Shown piece after piece: positions 34,001 to 49,000 of a stretch of 64,000 nt of DNA (positions are counted from its first letter, which is position 1; the number at the start of each line of letters is the position of its first letter). Below the pieces are notes generated by a model. It made no database searches. It was not told the origin of the DNA and saw only the letters and a list, made by a program, of their open reading frames with translations. Made by a program: the position numbers and the translations under genes. This DNA is from Xiphydria camelus (taxonomy: Eukaryota; Arthropoda; Insecta; Hymenoptera; Xiphydriidae): NCBI GenBank assembly GCA_963678675.1, contig OY783192.1, positions 4,412,001-4,476,000 on the forward strand. The letters run 5' to 3'.

Positions 34001-37000
34001 ACGCCGGAGGTCAATGACACGTCGACGCAGACGTTATTGATCCGCATAAGCAGTTACGGATTTCCCACCGTCTGACTACAGCCAAGACGAAACGTCTACT
34101 CGCGCGAGCCCGACTCGTAACAGGTTCCGCAGTTTAACGCGGTTATTCCGGCACGGCGGGCAGTGCTGCCGGAAGTGGCGTCGCGATGATCCCCCGTGAT
34201 CGCCGAGGAATCGACCGGTGGCGTAAACTCGCGATCGATATAGAAAGTGCCGCGCGCTCCGCGCCAGGGAAACTCGCGAAACAATAAATTCGATTGACTA
34301 AATCAAGCGTGGAGAGTACCGCCGGAGCGTCGGTGAAAAAATTGCTCGGTACGCGTGTCACGTTTGCTCGCCATTCCGATTTCGATAGCGCGCGTGCGTC
34401 GCTTCCCATTGTCCGCTCCGTGCTGGAAACCGTCGCTGGACGAGCTCCGCGGGAGGCATTCAGCGTAGTCGGCGAGACAATAGAGATCGAACGCCGAAAA
34501 GCGTTGCGCGTGACGCGATGAAGACTGCACTCAGAAAAAAGTTTATTCGCGCGCGAAAAAGTTATTCGAAGACGAACCTACGAAAAAGATGATTAATCAC
34601 GCGAGTAGGAATTTTTCTTCGTATCAGACAAAGATTTATTTGAATGAAGCAAATGTTTGTATACATCATAGAACTTTTACTTACTTGAAACTTCTGTTTG
34701 CTCCTTATAAATAAATTAGTTCCCGCGTGAAAAAAAAGGATGTCTAAAGTATGTCGGAAGTCTGAGAAAAGTTGAACCAAAAAAGTATAGCTACGGATCG
34801 TATCCCAGACTTTCAGCCGGTAACCGATGCGCTCTTCAATTAGAGTTCAGTTGTTTGCACGAGGTTGCGCTATAATCGATGTCTGTTCTCGTCAGTTGAT
34901 ATTATTTCAATTTATTATTTTATGAAACTTTTCAATTACTTTTAACGAACTATGTTCTAATGCCGAATAACTCGTTATAGTTTCATAATGAAGAACTCAT
35001 ACAACAGAATTGAATCAAAAAGGTACAGGTAAGTCGAGTAAATTTTACTTTTCAGCCGAGACGAAAAAATTGTCCGGCTGAAAATCTGAGATACGATCCG
35101 TAGCCGTACTTTTTTAGCTCAACTTCTTCCGGATTTCCGCCATACTTTAGCCATACCTTTTTTTACGCGAGTTATTCATCGCAAGTAAATGTTTCGTATT
35201 CAAATATATTTTTCTGTGGATATATAGACCGTCCCCGAGACCCTGTAAAAGCTGCTACAAGTTTTAATCGCGAAGCGCGAGGTTCTCCATACGTGTACCT
35301 GTACGCGCGACGCACGTCTCTCCGAGGATCAACGTGCCGCCTGGCGTGCGGCTCGAGCGGTTGTTTGTGATTATATATAATTGCGTAATACGAGCAATTA
35401 AAGCATTACACTTTTATTAGCACGATGCTGGGGCTAACCGAGACGGGAACGCGCCAACCGTGGATTACCTAGTCTCCGAGCTCTTTGCCAACGCCGCGAA
35501 ACGACAGCGTCGCACAATTTCCCGAAACGACGTGTGACGAGGATTTCTAATTTAATCCGTCTCCCGCGATAGTCGCTACCGCGCGCTGGGAAGGGGATTA
35601 AAGTTTTAATTCGAAATGTAGAGCTTCGCGTATTTTCTGCCGCGAAGCTCTCTCGAAGTATCTCGGTTCTTTTTCCTCTTTCGATGTAACGGACGGCACG
35701 AAAAAGAGTCTACCAAAAGGACGGAGAAAAATGTCCCCGACGAAAACTAACTTTGTAGCGACTACGAATCGTGTCGGACGGTGTAAAAATTATCGTATCG
35801 CTTTTATCGTGCGCAGCCTTTGAAGTATTTTGGCGTACAATTGTAGTACAGAAATCGTCTCCAAGTGTGAGAGAGGAGGACGTGATAAAAGAAACGGTTT
35901 ATACACACCATGTGAGGCTAATCTTACTCGCTAGGAAACAACGTCAATCACTATTATCTCATTATCAATGATTTTTTGGCCTATATCGATATAAGACTAT
36001 ATTGTAGATCGAAATGTAATCTTCAAAAAAAAGTTTTATACAAATATGGGCCAAAAACTGAAAGGTAATCAAGATAATAGTGATTGAAGTTTTTTTCCTG
36101 GCGAGTAAGTTTAGCCAAATATGGTACACTGTAAAAAAATGTAGTTTTAATATACTTTTATGAAAATTAATATATTTCCTTACGAAATTGCCCTGATAAA
36201 TTTCGAAACGGACTGCATTAATTTTCATAATTACATCTGGGATAAAAGCTTTACATACAATTGTATTAAATTTAATACACATTTCTTTACAGTACAGCTT
36301 TACTTCAGATGAAGAATAAGGTAAAGAAAATCGAGATATTCCTACGAATCGTCCCTTCGGATAAACACTGCCCAACTATGGAGAAAGGCAGTAACTGCTA
36401 ACCCCGACAAATTTGTGGAAAATCAACTTTAACTTCGATGCCTTTTGCCGAAGGGTTTCCAAGATAGATTACTAATAAAACCTACCTTTAACACTACGAA
36501 AGAGTACAAAATTTGGGTACAAAATAATTCAAGATATTCAATGGTATCAAGAAATGCATTTCGATTTGTTTTGCTAGTTACTGCCTTTCTCCATAGTTGG
36601 GGAGAACAGCAATTACGACCTCGCAGGCCAAGTGTCCCAGCAGACTCCGTTTTATCCAAAATTTAAACCGAAATGATAACACGTATTCGCGAACACCTCT
36701 TCTCTAGGGCCGATCGCGGCAACTGCGTAATTCATAGAAATGCTCACCATATGTTTATCGCCGCTCCGAGCAAACCAGTTGAGGTTAGGTAATTAGATTA
36801 AGCACGTCGGGGAACAAAAAGTGATAATCGCGAGCGGACCTACGGTCGACTTCTGTAGAGCGCGGCAATAAAATTCTACTCCGAGAGCGATAAAGACCGC
36901 GCAACACTATACGTTCGACGCGAGAGGCCTAGGCTTACAGTCTCCTGCGAACGGTACACACTTGCACATATGCAAGCGGTCTAATACACTGCAGCCGCGA

Positions 37001-40000
37001 ATAACGGTAACGTTAAATTGGAAGCATAAGTCCTCGAAAGTAAGGCCGTACGGAAATTGCTCGGCGACTCCAACGGAATTGCCTCCTTTCCCGCAAAACG
37101 ACGCTCGCTCGACGACGTTAGTGACTTTTGTCGGTTTTGACTATAAGAAATTTCAGGTAACGAACGCGTTTTGTCTCCTTTTCGCCGATTACGTCCGGCG
37201 CTTTGAGACTCGAACGACGCGCGATGCGCGTATAACGGATTTCGGGGGAGAGCTCGAATTTCCGAGAAAACCACGTATTCGTTGCTCATCTCGGCGGCAA
37301 AAGTACTAACGATGCCCGCTTCTGCGAATTACGCGAGGAGCAGTCTCGGGTTAACGGCGGGCCATTCGTTACAGTCGATTTATGCCGGTTATCTCGAAGA
37401 GCGAATACCGTAGTTGCATTCCGCGAATTGGAATTGATGCCACGAGCGACGAGAAGGTGTTACAGTTTCTTCCGAATCTATCCGACTGTTTATCCGCTAT
37501 TAAATCCGGGCGCGCGCGATCGACCCTGTCGATTGCCAGTCACCGTCGAAGGTTTCAAAGCTCTGCGGGTAGACGTAGACGTCCGATCAATTTTGACGAA
37601 CGGGAAGTCGCTTATCTCAAAAATGCCGTTCGGTCCCGCGAAGGTCGGAGACGGCGGAGTCGTACAGAAGGAGATTTTACACGGTGATTGTAACGGCGAG
37701 GAGAGAACGTAGAGAGACGTGGGAGTATCGCAAGGTGCTACACGCGGAGAACAAACCTTTCCAGCGATATAAATTGTCGCTTCCGGTTTCCGGAGATTAC
37801 GACGTAGTGTCGAGTTTCACTGTTTACCGGAAAAACCAATACGGAAGCGCATTACCAGTTTCCACCCGAGAAAAAGAAACGTGAACCGCGACGTCGGTCG
37901 AACGATCACGACTTTCCCGATTCCGATTCGATCAAGTGCGAAGTCGATGAGACTTTGAACCGACGATTCATTTGGCGCTGTACCACGTGTCTGCGCAACT
38001 TTGTTTACAATGCTTCGCGAACTGATTCACCAGTCTCTCTCGATCCTTTAGGTATAACTTCGAAGACGAGCAAAAGGAAAAAATTACTTCGATCGTACAA
38101 GAGAGATGTATATAAAGTAGGGAGGTCCAGTGGATATCTTATCCTTAAGATACTTAACACTATATTGGAAAAAAAAATTTAGTTTTTCCAATGAAACTGT
38201 TTGTATTGAAGATTAAATTTCGTTAAACTAACCATTGTGTGGTTTGGTTGGGCTTTATATAGTTGGAATAGTTGAATTGTTTCATTTGATTCAATAAAAT
38301 TCGTTTTGTTGATAGATGTAAATCAATTCAACTTCACTGCTTTGTTAAATCAATCGCAGTTTTTTTGTCGTTTCAACTAAAATTTTTGTCAGACGAACGG
38401 TGGAAGTTATGTAACTACACTGAAAAAAAAATTGTTTGATTCGACTTCATTTTGAGGTTACTGACAAGCAATTAAATATACTGTTACTTGAACAAATATT
38501 TAGTTAAAGCAGCTGAGTATCTAGTTACCTAACTGAATTTCAATTACTCAAACTACATATTTGTTGAGATAACTATAGATATATGTTTAGTTGGCCGCCC
38601 GAGAGGTTGCGGTTTGCAAATTTTTTCCTCGGTTTAAAACTACAGACAGGACGGTCGCGCTCTAAGATAGTCGCTCTGATGGGTGATTAACTCGTTATCT
38701 ATGGATTTTTTGCCCATATTGCGGAAACAGTTTATTAATAGTTAATAAATGTAATTTCAAATACAGGATAGTAGATATTTCTTTAGCATAATAAAAAGTA
38801 CTTTAATTATTAAAATATTTATTTCACTCAAATGGTTGTCTCGAAGGATCAAATTGCACCAAAATAAAAATATCGTAATAGTTAACGAATATTTACTTGG
38901 TCCAATAAAATGTTTATTTCGCTGTATTCGAAGAGACATTTATTAACTACAAATAAATTGTTTCTTCGATGCACCAATTTCGACAAAAACCTTATGAATT
39001 ACGAGATAGTTGAGGTTTAATGACACTCTGAATAAAACACCTGTTAGATTGATTGCCTACGATAATTCTAGTATTATTCTCGTAATCATTAAATATCTAT
39101 AAATCATCTGTCCAATATCTGCAAGGTGATCAACACGAACACCTATTTAATGGAAATCTAGGTAGTACGGAGATCTAACAGATGCTGCGAACGTATACTT
39201 TCTGATATTTAACACATGTAATCATAATTAATAGTACGGAAGTAGACGCGTGAAAGCGACATTTCATTGCAAAACCATTCAAGTGCTCCATCAGTGAACA
39301 TTTCTATACAGACTAGACCAGAAATGCTGTCTTGAAGATAGATTGAAATAAAAATAGGATAAAATCAATTGGCACAATTGGCACTTTTCAGGAAATTAGA
39401 GGAGCGATGTAAGTTCTTGAACATCGGTAGCACCGATAAAAGTATGACTCAGCCCCTTCAGGTGATAAGTTTGAGAAATGAGGTTCGGCCTTATAAAGCT
39501 CAAGTGCTCAATTCCGAGTAGTGAAAACTATTTCTATCGAAATGGCTCCAGGAGTTTCGGAATTTTTGTCCATTTTTTCGCATTAGGGGGGTGGTCATCT
39601 TTGCTTGGAGGATAAAAATAGAATGTTTAATTATATCTTTCGAAATCAGCATTTTCGATTTACCTTAAAGACGAGATTTCGGAGCTCTCATTCATTCTTT
39701 ATGTAATGGGAATAGTCGCCCCTGCTCAGAGAATACAATTTGTATTGAATTTGTAATAGTTACCCATGGTATCAGTGTGGTCAAAAATCTTTGAGGCGAC
39801 TTCGATACGAGTAATGTCAAATAATTTTCATCCACTCGGAATCAAACATTGAAGCTCCATAAGTCCGGACCTCATTTATCAAACTTACCTCCTGAAAGGG
39901 CTGAATCGATTTTTTTATCGCTGTTGCTGATGATTGCTCATAAACTTACATTCCTCCTCTCTCTGAAAAGTGCCAATCACGTCTTATGATTCCTTCCTAT

Positions 40001-43000
40001 TTTCACTTCAATCTACTTTTAGAACAGCATTTCTGGTCCAACCTGTGCACAGTCTCTTACAGCATATGTCATCCTATATTTGCACCACAATCGTCCGTAC
40101 TTATCGCATCGTTAGAAAAAGTGCTCCTAATACTCACCGGAAGCAATCTCACTCTCGATCGACCGCGCTCCCAGATAAAGCCCCTTCGGAAGTACGGAAC
40201 GCTTCGCCTCGCAAAAATCGCCAAAAATTGCCGCGCGCGCGCAGTACGTCGATTTCGAAACGTCGCGCGCGGCGAACGAAGCTTCGAGATCTCGAAACTC
40301 CGGCGCCTCGATGACTACCGACCGACCGCGCGGCGCGTTCGCCCGATCTCGTTCGCCGCGGGCGTTTCGCAATGGGCGAGCACCGCGCGCGCGAATACTC
40401 GCGCGGTATGCACGTAGCCGCGTCGACGACTCTTGCGCGTAGGCGTCCCCGCGAAAACGCCGCGGCAAATTATACTCGCGCGAATCTCCGCGCGACAGGC
40501 TCGACCCACTTCATCGATCACTGAATCGCTCGCTCGCGCGCAGCAGCGTGCGGAATGATCATTCCGCGCTTTTCCGCGGCGGCGATCACTTCGAATCCCG
40601 CGGCGAGACGAGAGAGCCGCGCGACAGGTGTATAGTCGGTAGAGCGCGCGTCTTCCGTAGATTTCCCGGTTAAAGAAAAGTGCGCGCGCGCGCGCGCGGT
40701 AGGCATGTCTACGAGACAAATCGGGTGGGAAAAGAGAAAGCGGGTCAAAGAGGCCGCCACGGCGACAGCGGCTTTTGCCTCCTCCTGGATTTACCGTATC
40801 CGCACTCTCCTCCTCCTACTCCCGCTTTCCGAGCGGTCCGCGTTGACGGCTCTCCTCGTCGCCCACCTCTTCTGCCTTGCCGAAACGTTTCCGCGCCTTC
40901 GCAAGGCTCGACGGCCACCGCGCCTTGTAATCCGTCTCTCGCGCCCTTTCTCTTTTCCGCGTCCGACGCTCTTTTTCGCGATCGGACGCGGAAATTGATT
41001 CCCTTCCATCGCGGGACGCGACCGGATGACAGCGCTGAACGGGATCGGCGAGGAATTCGACCGAGTTGCGGGCGACGAAAAATCCGGTTTTTTACGGCGG
41101 CGGCTGTGCCTCGCGCTCGAATTCGATCGCGTGGCTTACTTCTCGCCGAGGGCTTATTTATCGGGGTCTCCCGGATAAGAGGATTTATCGGTACGAGAAA
41201 AATTGGGGACCGTTTATTTCTTCGATTTTACCTCGTTCGCGCGTTCCTACATTTATCCGCCGTCCGATTAGACGCGATAATGGCTGAATAACGGCGAAGC
41301 ATTAGACGTGCGCTTCGGAAGAAGCAAACGCGCAGTTCCACGTTCGCGCGTGGAATGCGTAAGGTGCTTTCGAAAGCGGACTTTTCATGTCATTAACAGT
41401 CGCATTCGCGATCGTCGGCTAATTAATTCTACGAACCGCGTTTCCGTCACGGCGTTCCAGATTTTCTTACGTTCGAGTGAAAATCCCGTGTCTCTCGCTC
41501 GCACTCTCGCCGTACAGTTAAGTGTCGCCGCGCGTCGAAGCGACGATAGCGAAGCCGCGCGGGAAAACGTTCGCGTGGAGAGGTAAAAATCTTAAGGTTC
41601 GCCTATTACGTGCGCCGCGCTGTAATTATAGAAACGTTACTTAACCGCCGATTGCGTCAGAGAGCGCGCAGCATACGTCTGGGACGGACATCCGAGATGA
41701 AGGATTCTTACGACCAATACCGATAGACGCGTCCCCGCGCGAGTCGATGAACCGTTGGTACTTTCCTTCCTCCTCGGAGGGAGGCTAACGGTGTCGCTTC
41801 TTCTCGGAACTGCGTTAATACGCACTTGGCTGACGCACTTGGCACTCTTGCATAAGGAAAAGTTGCAGCGTGAAAGCATATCGAGTTCATCGAAAATGTT
41901 TCACTCGCGTGGAAGTAGAACCGAGTCGCCGCAATTAGTAGTGCATCGTCTGGTTTTATTGATATTTGCTCCCCTCACTTTTCTCCGCGTTCTTATATCG
42001 TTAATATTTTCGTCGTCGTGCGTATCCTCTGAGGCAGGAACCCTGTACGATCCAGCAGCGTATCGCATGTGCGCGTCGTAGCGAGAGTGTTAATTTTGAT
42101 TGATGAAAGGACGTTGAATTATACGTCGCCCCTATCGTTCGAAATAACGTGCGTACAGGTATACCTAAATTCGTGAGTGACTCGACGTTGATACGACGTC
42201 GTCGACGTGGGGTGCGCCAAAAATAGAGCGACGCGCTAGGAATTTCGCTCGCGTTCAATTCCAGGCTTCACAGTGTAGGGATGAAGCCGTTTTAGGGAAT
42301 TTCACGGAAATAGGGATTTTTAGGGACCACGTTCAAAGCGCTTTTACAGATAACTCACATGGTTACTCAAGTCTGTTACCGATTAATTACTCTCGCAAAA
42401 TCTGCTGCACTCATCAAGTAAGGCTTATCGCCACAAAGCTACTTCGATCTTCAGTATCTTACTGACAGGATATCTAAATACGAGTATACTGATACAGTAG
42501 TATCACACAAGAATCTATATAAATCTACATAACATTTATATAAATTCATCTACACCAATGAGTACCGATTAGAAAAATTGTAGATATTTCAAAGTACATT
42601 GAAGGTTCATTTCAATTTTAATTTCTTCTGCAGAACTTGATACACTATACGCGTATGTACTATTTTCTCTCTTCTTTATTTTTCTGCAACGTACGATATC
42701 TAGTGTAATTTTTTCGTTTTTCCCTTTTTTCGTAGTTTTTCTAAAACACTTTACATCTCCTAAAGTATACATGTCATTGTGATCTCTTTTTTTCTCTGCG
42801 ACATTTTATTACCTTGCGAATTTGCATTGCTTTTGAAGCATCAATAGCATTTTTATGAAATCATTGCACATCTTTTAACTTATTTTTTATTTTATTAATT
42901 ATCCGAATTTCTGTTATCGAAACTCTAATGTACTGTAATTCTATAAGCTGCATATAGGAACGAGGACTTTTAGAGTCAAGTTGTCAATTTCAGGTACTTT

Positions 43001-46000
43001 TAGCGACTTCAAAAAAAAATAGAGTCTATAGGGACAATATGAGGCATATCTGTGAAACCTGAAATTCAGAAATGGACAAACAATGCGCGACTATGAGCTA
43101 TACATTGTTCCCCGCGAAGCAGGTACTAGGCACGAGCTCTACAAACGAACGGTTTCCAGTGAAAGTCCGTTGCCTAACGTTTCTCGTCCAAACATCGAGA
43201 CCCGCTAACCTATAGACGCTCGGAGTTACGTCGAAGTTCACAAGTGATTCCGAAGTGGACTCGTCGAATCCACGCTCGCAGCGATACGCGACGCGTTAAC
43301 TCGAGCTTGATTGGATATTTCAAGGGGAACGGTCCATCGGATTATCCGCATAACGTACGAACATAATCAAGCAAACCAACCGGGGATTGATCAACCGAGT
43401 TCGGCCCGGACAGACACGGGTGTGACGTTGCTCCAAATTGTGTACACGCGAGTCCTTCAAATGCCAGAAGTGAGAGTACGCGCGCCAGATAAACCGAGTC
43501 GTGCTGGAAAGTCCCGATCGGTGATACGGTTGACCGTTCGACGTATCCTTATTGCTTCCCCGGTGAATTGGGATTCGCTTTTACGGCCGTTTATATTCCA
43601 AACGCGTGCTTAGCCGAAGCGAGCTGTTCGGTAAGAAAATGTTCTTCTTTCTGTACGGTTTTGGGTGACTTTCACTGATTGTGAGATTAGCGGAAGTCAT
43701 GCGCGAAAAGACCGCGGCTAAATTAAAACTTTCCTCGGTACAATGGCCCTTTCTCCCTAGTACGTAAATATTAGTCACTCCGGCGTAACGCCTGTACGTA
43801 TAAAAGTGTCTAGCGTAAGAGTATCTCTTCGCAAAGTCTATGTATGCCATGGAAATGAATAATTTGACGAGTTAAATTCTCGCATTCAATTCGGAAACAC
43901 TGCGAGTGTCAAAATACTGCCCGAAATAGGTCCTCTGCACAATTGAAAAAATAAAAATAGGAATAAGCATAAGAATAAATATAAGCATTGTCCAGTAGAA
44001 TCAGCTAACGGCTCAGCCGATATTTCCTACTTCTCCATTTCTCATGATTTTTCCGACCATGTCTACGCTGCATTATTACCAGTACAGTATTTCGATTACA
44101 TTCAAAATTGCAAGCATTAAAAGTTTCTTATTAGTGTTTTCTTGTATATTTCTTTTGGATATTTTCTGGTCGTAATCATATTGGAAATGATGTACTGAAA
44201 GAATTCTTGGTTGAGCTAACAAAATATTTGGAACGAATACGAGCCAACAAAACGTTTTTCCGGAATCGCAAAATTCTTTGATCGATTTCACGAAAACTTT
44301 GATGGCAGAGCTAAATATTTGGATAATCCAACAAATACTTGTTTAGGTTATCAAATTGACTCGATATACATTATTTTTTTGGCTCCTTTTCTTCTCAGTG
44401 TGGTAAAGAAGCTTGAGCCACTAAATGAGTGAATCACTAGATGTTTAAGCCATTAGATGGCTCTACGGAACAATGCTTATTCTTATTCTTATATTATTTT
44501 GTTCTCATTCTTATCCTTTCAATTTTTTGTAAAGGCTCATAGGTCGATAAGGTGCACCCATAATTTTTGGTTATGACGCGAAACGTTACAAATTAAAGTC
44601 AAATCCCTTTCTCGCGTTTGCGAAAATGTACTGGCACTTTCCCTATAAATTCTTCAGAATCGTCTCGGATATCATCTTCGGACCGTCGTGCGAGCCGAGA
44701 ACGGTAGGTAAATTCGATTTGCATAGTCGATTCCACGCGCATAGGTAATATTTCCTCGGGGAGTTACACGTGTACAGCTTCCTCATGCAATCGAAGAAAT
44801 GCCAGGAGAATTTTACGGTTGGGCGCTCGAGATGTGCGAATCGACTCGAACCGTCGTAAATGTCGAATCGTGCGGTGGCAGATTCCCTTAGCAGGATTCG
44901 CAAATAAATATACAAAGGTGGATCGTTTCCCGAGGCGTTCAATGATAACACCGCGGATGCAGCGAGTGGTTCGTAGATTTCCGACGAGAAGGACATTTCC
45001 TCGGATTTCGAAGAAAGTCTCGAATTGTCTTTCGATAATTAACGCCGCAGGCAAGGCGACCTTGTCCGCCGTCGCCGGCTTCCGCTCGCAGCCGGGAAGT
45101 TAGGCGCGCGTAGCGTGGAAGCTGCGCGCCGGTTAATGCGAGAAAGGACGGGGAAATTACATCACGACCTTGCGCGTACTTTGTAGCGCCACGCCGTTAC
45201 GCGAAACGCGTTCGTCGCACGGCTGAACATTCACGTCGCGCGTCTCGTCAAGAAGGTCGACCCGTTTGGGGTGACACGAACGCGATGATGATCGTCGCGG
45301 CGCAAATCTTCCTGAACATTACTACGTCCCGAGTAGGTAGTCGTGAATGCATCTGGTCGCGCGCGCGCGCGAGTGCGCCGTAAAATATCTCTCCCTCGGG
45401 AGGATTCGTTTGGCAACGAGACACCGAGCAATCATGCGGGGAGACGTCGCGATACGTCGCGACTAGGAATATCAACAAAGTGGAAACGGCGCGCAATCTG
45501 TCACCGCCTTTGTCCTAATGCCTGTCGCGATTGATTCGCCACGTGTTTTTACGCCGTAGGATTTATGATGTGACCGTGTACGGGCGAGACGGGAGAAAAT
45601 AAGAAACGCGCACCACTTCGGAGGCGCGACCGTAACTTCTTGCTTGGCAAGGTCAGCAGAAGAGATAATTCGCGTCATTCGTATTTTAAGTATAGGTAGT
45701 ACGTACATCGCGCGCGCGTTCGTTTTAATATTTCATCGACGATATTCTTGGCGTCGTTATCGCACTCGTAAAATTCGAAGAATATTACGAGCCTTTCGTC
45801 TTCGCTGTCAGTACCTTTTGTTTCGCCATGCGTCCACCGTGTGTCACATAATTGAGGCAATTAGGGTGGTGGCGGACACACATTAAGATAAATGTTTGAA
45901 ACGACTTTTCAGGCAGACACGCGCGACAGTCGTATACCTATGCGTATGTAGTTACGCGAATAACCGTGATACTCGAATCGCTCGCTTTGGTATTATAATA

Positions 46001-49000
46001 CAATCGTCGGCCTCGTCAGCTAATCTCTCGGTGTATTACTTTTTTTTAATGTCTCGCCGTCGTTGGCGGCGCGAGTGGCGTAATGCACCGAGGGCGACGT
46101 GAGATTTTCGTACGGAATTATTCCTTCGGGAGATTCCGCGCGACGTTTGTTTTTCCATCTTCAGGATCCTGTCCTGGTTGGTTGAGCCAACATGTTTCAC
46201 GTACACTCTTACATGCAGAGTCTATCTGGATAATGAATATCGGGTGGTGTTAGTGAGAATTTAGATCCCTTCTTATTTCCAAATAAAAGTCATTTCACTG
46301 ACGAAATATGGTGTTTCCGGTAGAAACCATCAAATTGTTACAAGTGGTCTTCGTTTTTCACGGTCAATTATTGTAGCCCAGTAATTAATGATTTATCCAT
46401 TCCAGGGAATGCTAGGGACTTTTTGTGAAATTATATTTAAACTAAAGGAACATTCGTTAACAAAACTAAGATCACGTGTGACAATTCGAAGGTCTCCTTT
46501 ATTGGAAAAATCATGGTTCATCGGCGATACATTTTTTATCTGGAGATAAGGACCAACTAGGACTGAATTCTTCATCGTTTCGTTCCCCTCTCGCGACGCG
46601 ACGTTCGCAATAACCGCCCGACCAGATATCGCATTTCCATTCAGCTCGCGCTATATTTGCGGGTATAAATTTTCTCACGCGAGATATCGCGCGCGACGTC
46701 GGCTATCGTTATTAGGTCCGCTGCATTCACTTCGGGATATTAGAAAATGCAGACAATGTAATTCAATTTAAACTCGAATGCCTGGCGGTTTTTGCCCGCC
46801 CGCCAGCCTCGCCAGAGACTTCGGAGTTTTCTAATTAAACGAGTCGGTCGAGAATGGGTTTTCTGCTACGAGCGGTTTTAAATGGAGGAAACGCCGCGCG
46901 TAACGTGACACTTCTGCGTCTTTCCGTGCAAAGCCTGGCTTAGCCGAGCCCTGGAAAGGTAATCGCACGGACGCGAAGGTCCGGTGCGCCGATAGCGTCG
47001 GACCTGAACCGAGATAGAGATGTGTCGCGTCTCGTTGCGTTCTTCTCTGCTCGTATTTGCGCGTTGGACTTAACTGACCTAGGGAAAAGGTCTGGTTGAA
47101 TATGAACACAATAGAAAAATTTATTTGATTTGAACATGAATTTATTCGTATTGAACAAAAGTCTATTTGAATTTGATGAATGTTCTACTAGGTTCGTACT
47201 CGATTAAAAAGATATGCAAAACATCAATCTCATTCAAATAGACTTTTGTTCGGTGTGAATAAATTCCTATTCATCTCAAATAAATTTTTCTAGTATAGGT
47301 TCGTATTAAACTAGACATTTTCCCTCAGTGCAAACCATTGCAGAACTTATACGCCAGCGTAACTGGTTTCGTATCGGTAGGCGCACCCCGTCCGCTATGG
47401 TTTCCTGTAATTTCGTGGTAATACCGGCAGCCAAGATCCGAACCAAATGGAAGTGGTATTGCTTGCGTTTATTTTTTCGATTTTTCGAAAAAAACGAAAA
47501 CGAGTATTGAAACTACATCGGAATATCTGTCATTTTAACCATTAATGAGATTCCCGACGTTCTTCGGACTAATAGTTCTATTCTATTCGGATCTTGGTTG
47601 TCGATATTCCAGTCCAAATTCTCGCTCTCCTGTTAGCCTCCAGAGCCTATTTTCTATCGTTAAAGTCCCGTATCGTCAAAATATCAACCTCACGTTGACC
47701 TCTTCAGTCTTACTTTTCGTTAAAATTCACTCTAACTTTTTATCCTTCCCCTTACCCCTCGCACAGTACGCTCGAGGATCATTGACTACACAGGTTACGG
47801 AGGCTGAACCTAGGTTCTAACCGAACCGCGATATATTTTCGGCCTTTCTTCAGCCTACTCAGTTTCGTTAGGATAGATTGGATAGGCTTCCTCTCAGTCT
47901 CAAAATGGAATAAACGGAAACAACTACCCGTTGAAGGTTTATAGTAGATTCACGAACGTGTATTTCGGTCTAACATCTTTTAGACTTATTTGACGCTCCT
48001 CTGCCTAAATTTAATAAAATCGAAAAGTAGGCCGCACGGAAGCCGAGAACTTTGACACGGGTTATCGCGAAATTATAGGAAACCATAGCGGACGGGGTGC
48101 GCCTACCGATACGGAACCAGCTACGCTGGCGTGTAAGTTCTACAGCGGTTTGTATGTAGATACATCACGATGAGGTCGGTCAAACGAATGTGGAATAATT
48201 TGAAGTTTCAATCTCGATGCGTTCGCTTTGTGACAGTCGAGCGTATGCGGTACAGTCCTAGTTAACAATAATAACGTGAATTTGGATGCCGAGGGAGATA
48301 TATGTATAGAATTGCAGCTACAAGTTCGAGCGCATACGACCATATACTGTGATGAATACCAAATTATGCACTAATAGTGTTTGACGTATAGCCTATAATA
48401 GTGTATAGCCTAGCGCTGCCGACATACAGCCATCCAACCAATAAAATATATGGTGCCTAGAGACTAGAGTCTATTACAGTATATTCCCGCACATGCCCCA
48501 TATTCACTGTGTCTCGTATATATCATCGTTACGCATATATACCTATACATATCTATTAAATCGCAGTATTACAGATGTCGAAAACCTGCAAAAGTATATC
48601 ATATGGCGCTAAACTTACTCGCCAGGAAAGAAACTTCAATCACTATTATCTCATTATCTGTGGGCTTTTGTCTGTGATATTTATATAATACTTTTTTGAA
48701 GTTTACATTTTTACCTATAACAAAGTCTTATATCAATTTAGGCCGGAAGTTCATAGATAATGAGATAACGACGATTGAAGTTTCTTCGCTGGCGAATAAG
48801 TTTCGCCTCATACGGTGTAACTGACAAACGGCACTGAAAATCAACTTCTAAACCCGTTTCCTTCCTTACGCACGAACGTTGTAATTTTGAGCAAAGCGTA
48901 ACGTTGCTCCAGCGAAATTGCAATACGCCCTCAGCGCGAATTACGGGACATCCGCGCTGCACGGAATAACGCCCAACAACCAGTTCTGGACTTTCGAAAT

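Noticed and set aside
43311..43613. 100-codon frame starting with a helix-turn-helix-like ISRGTVHRIIR
   Set aside because: The short resemblance to a transposase DNA-binding helix is not continued by any transposase sequence, and there are no terminal repeats around it.
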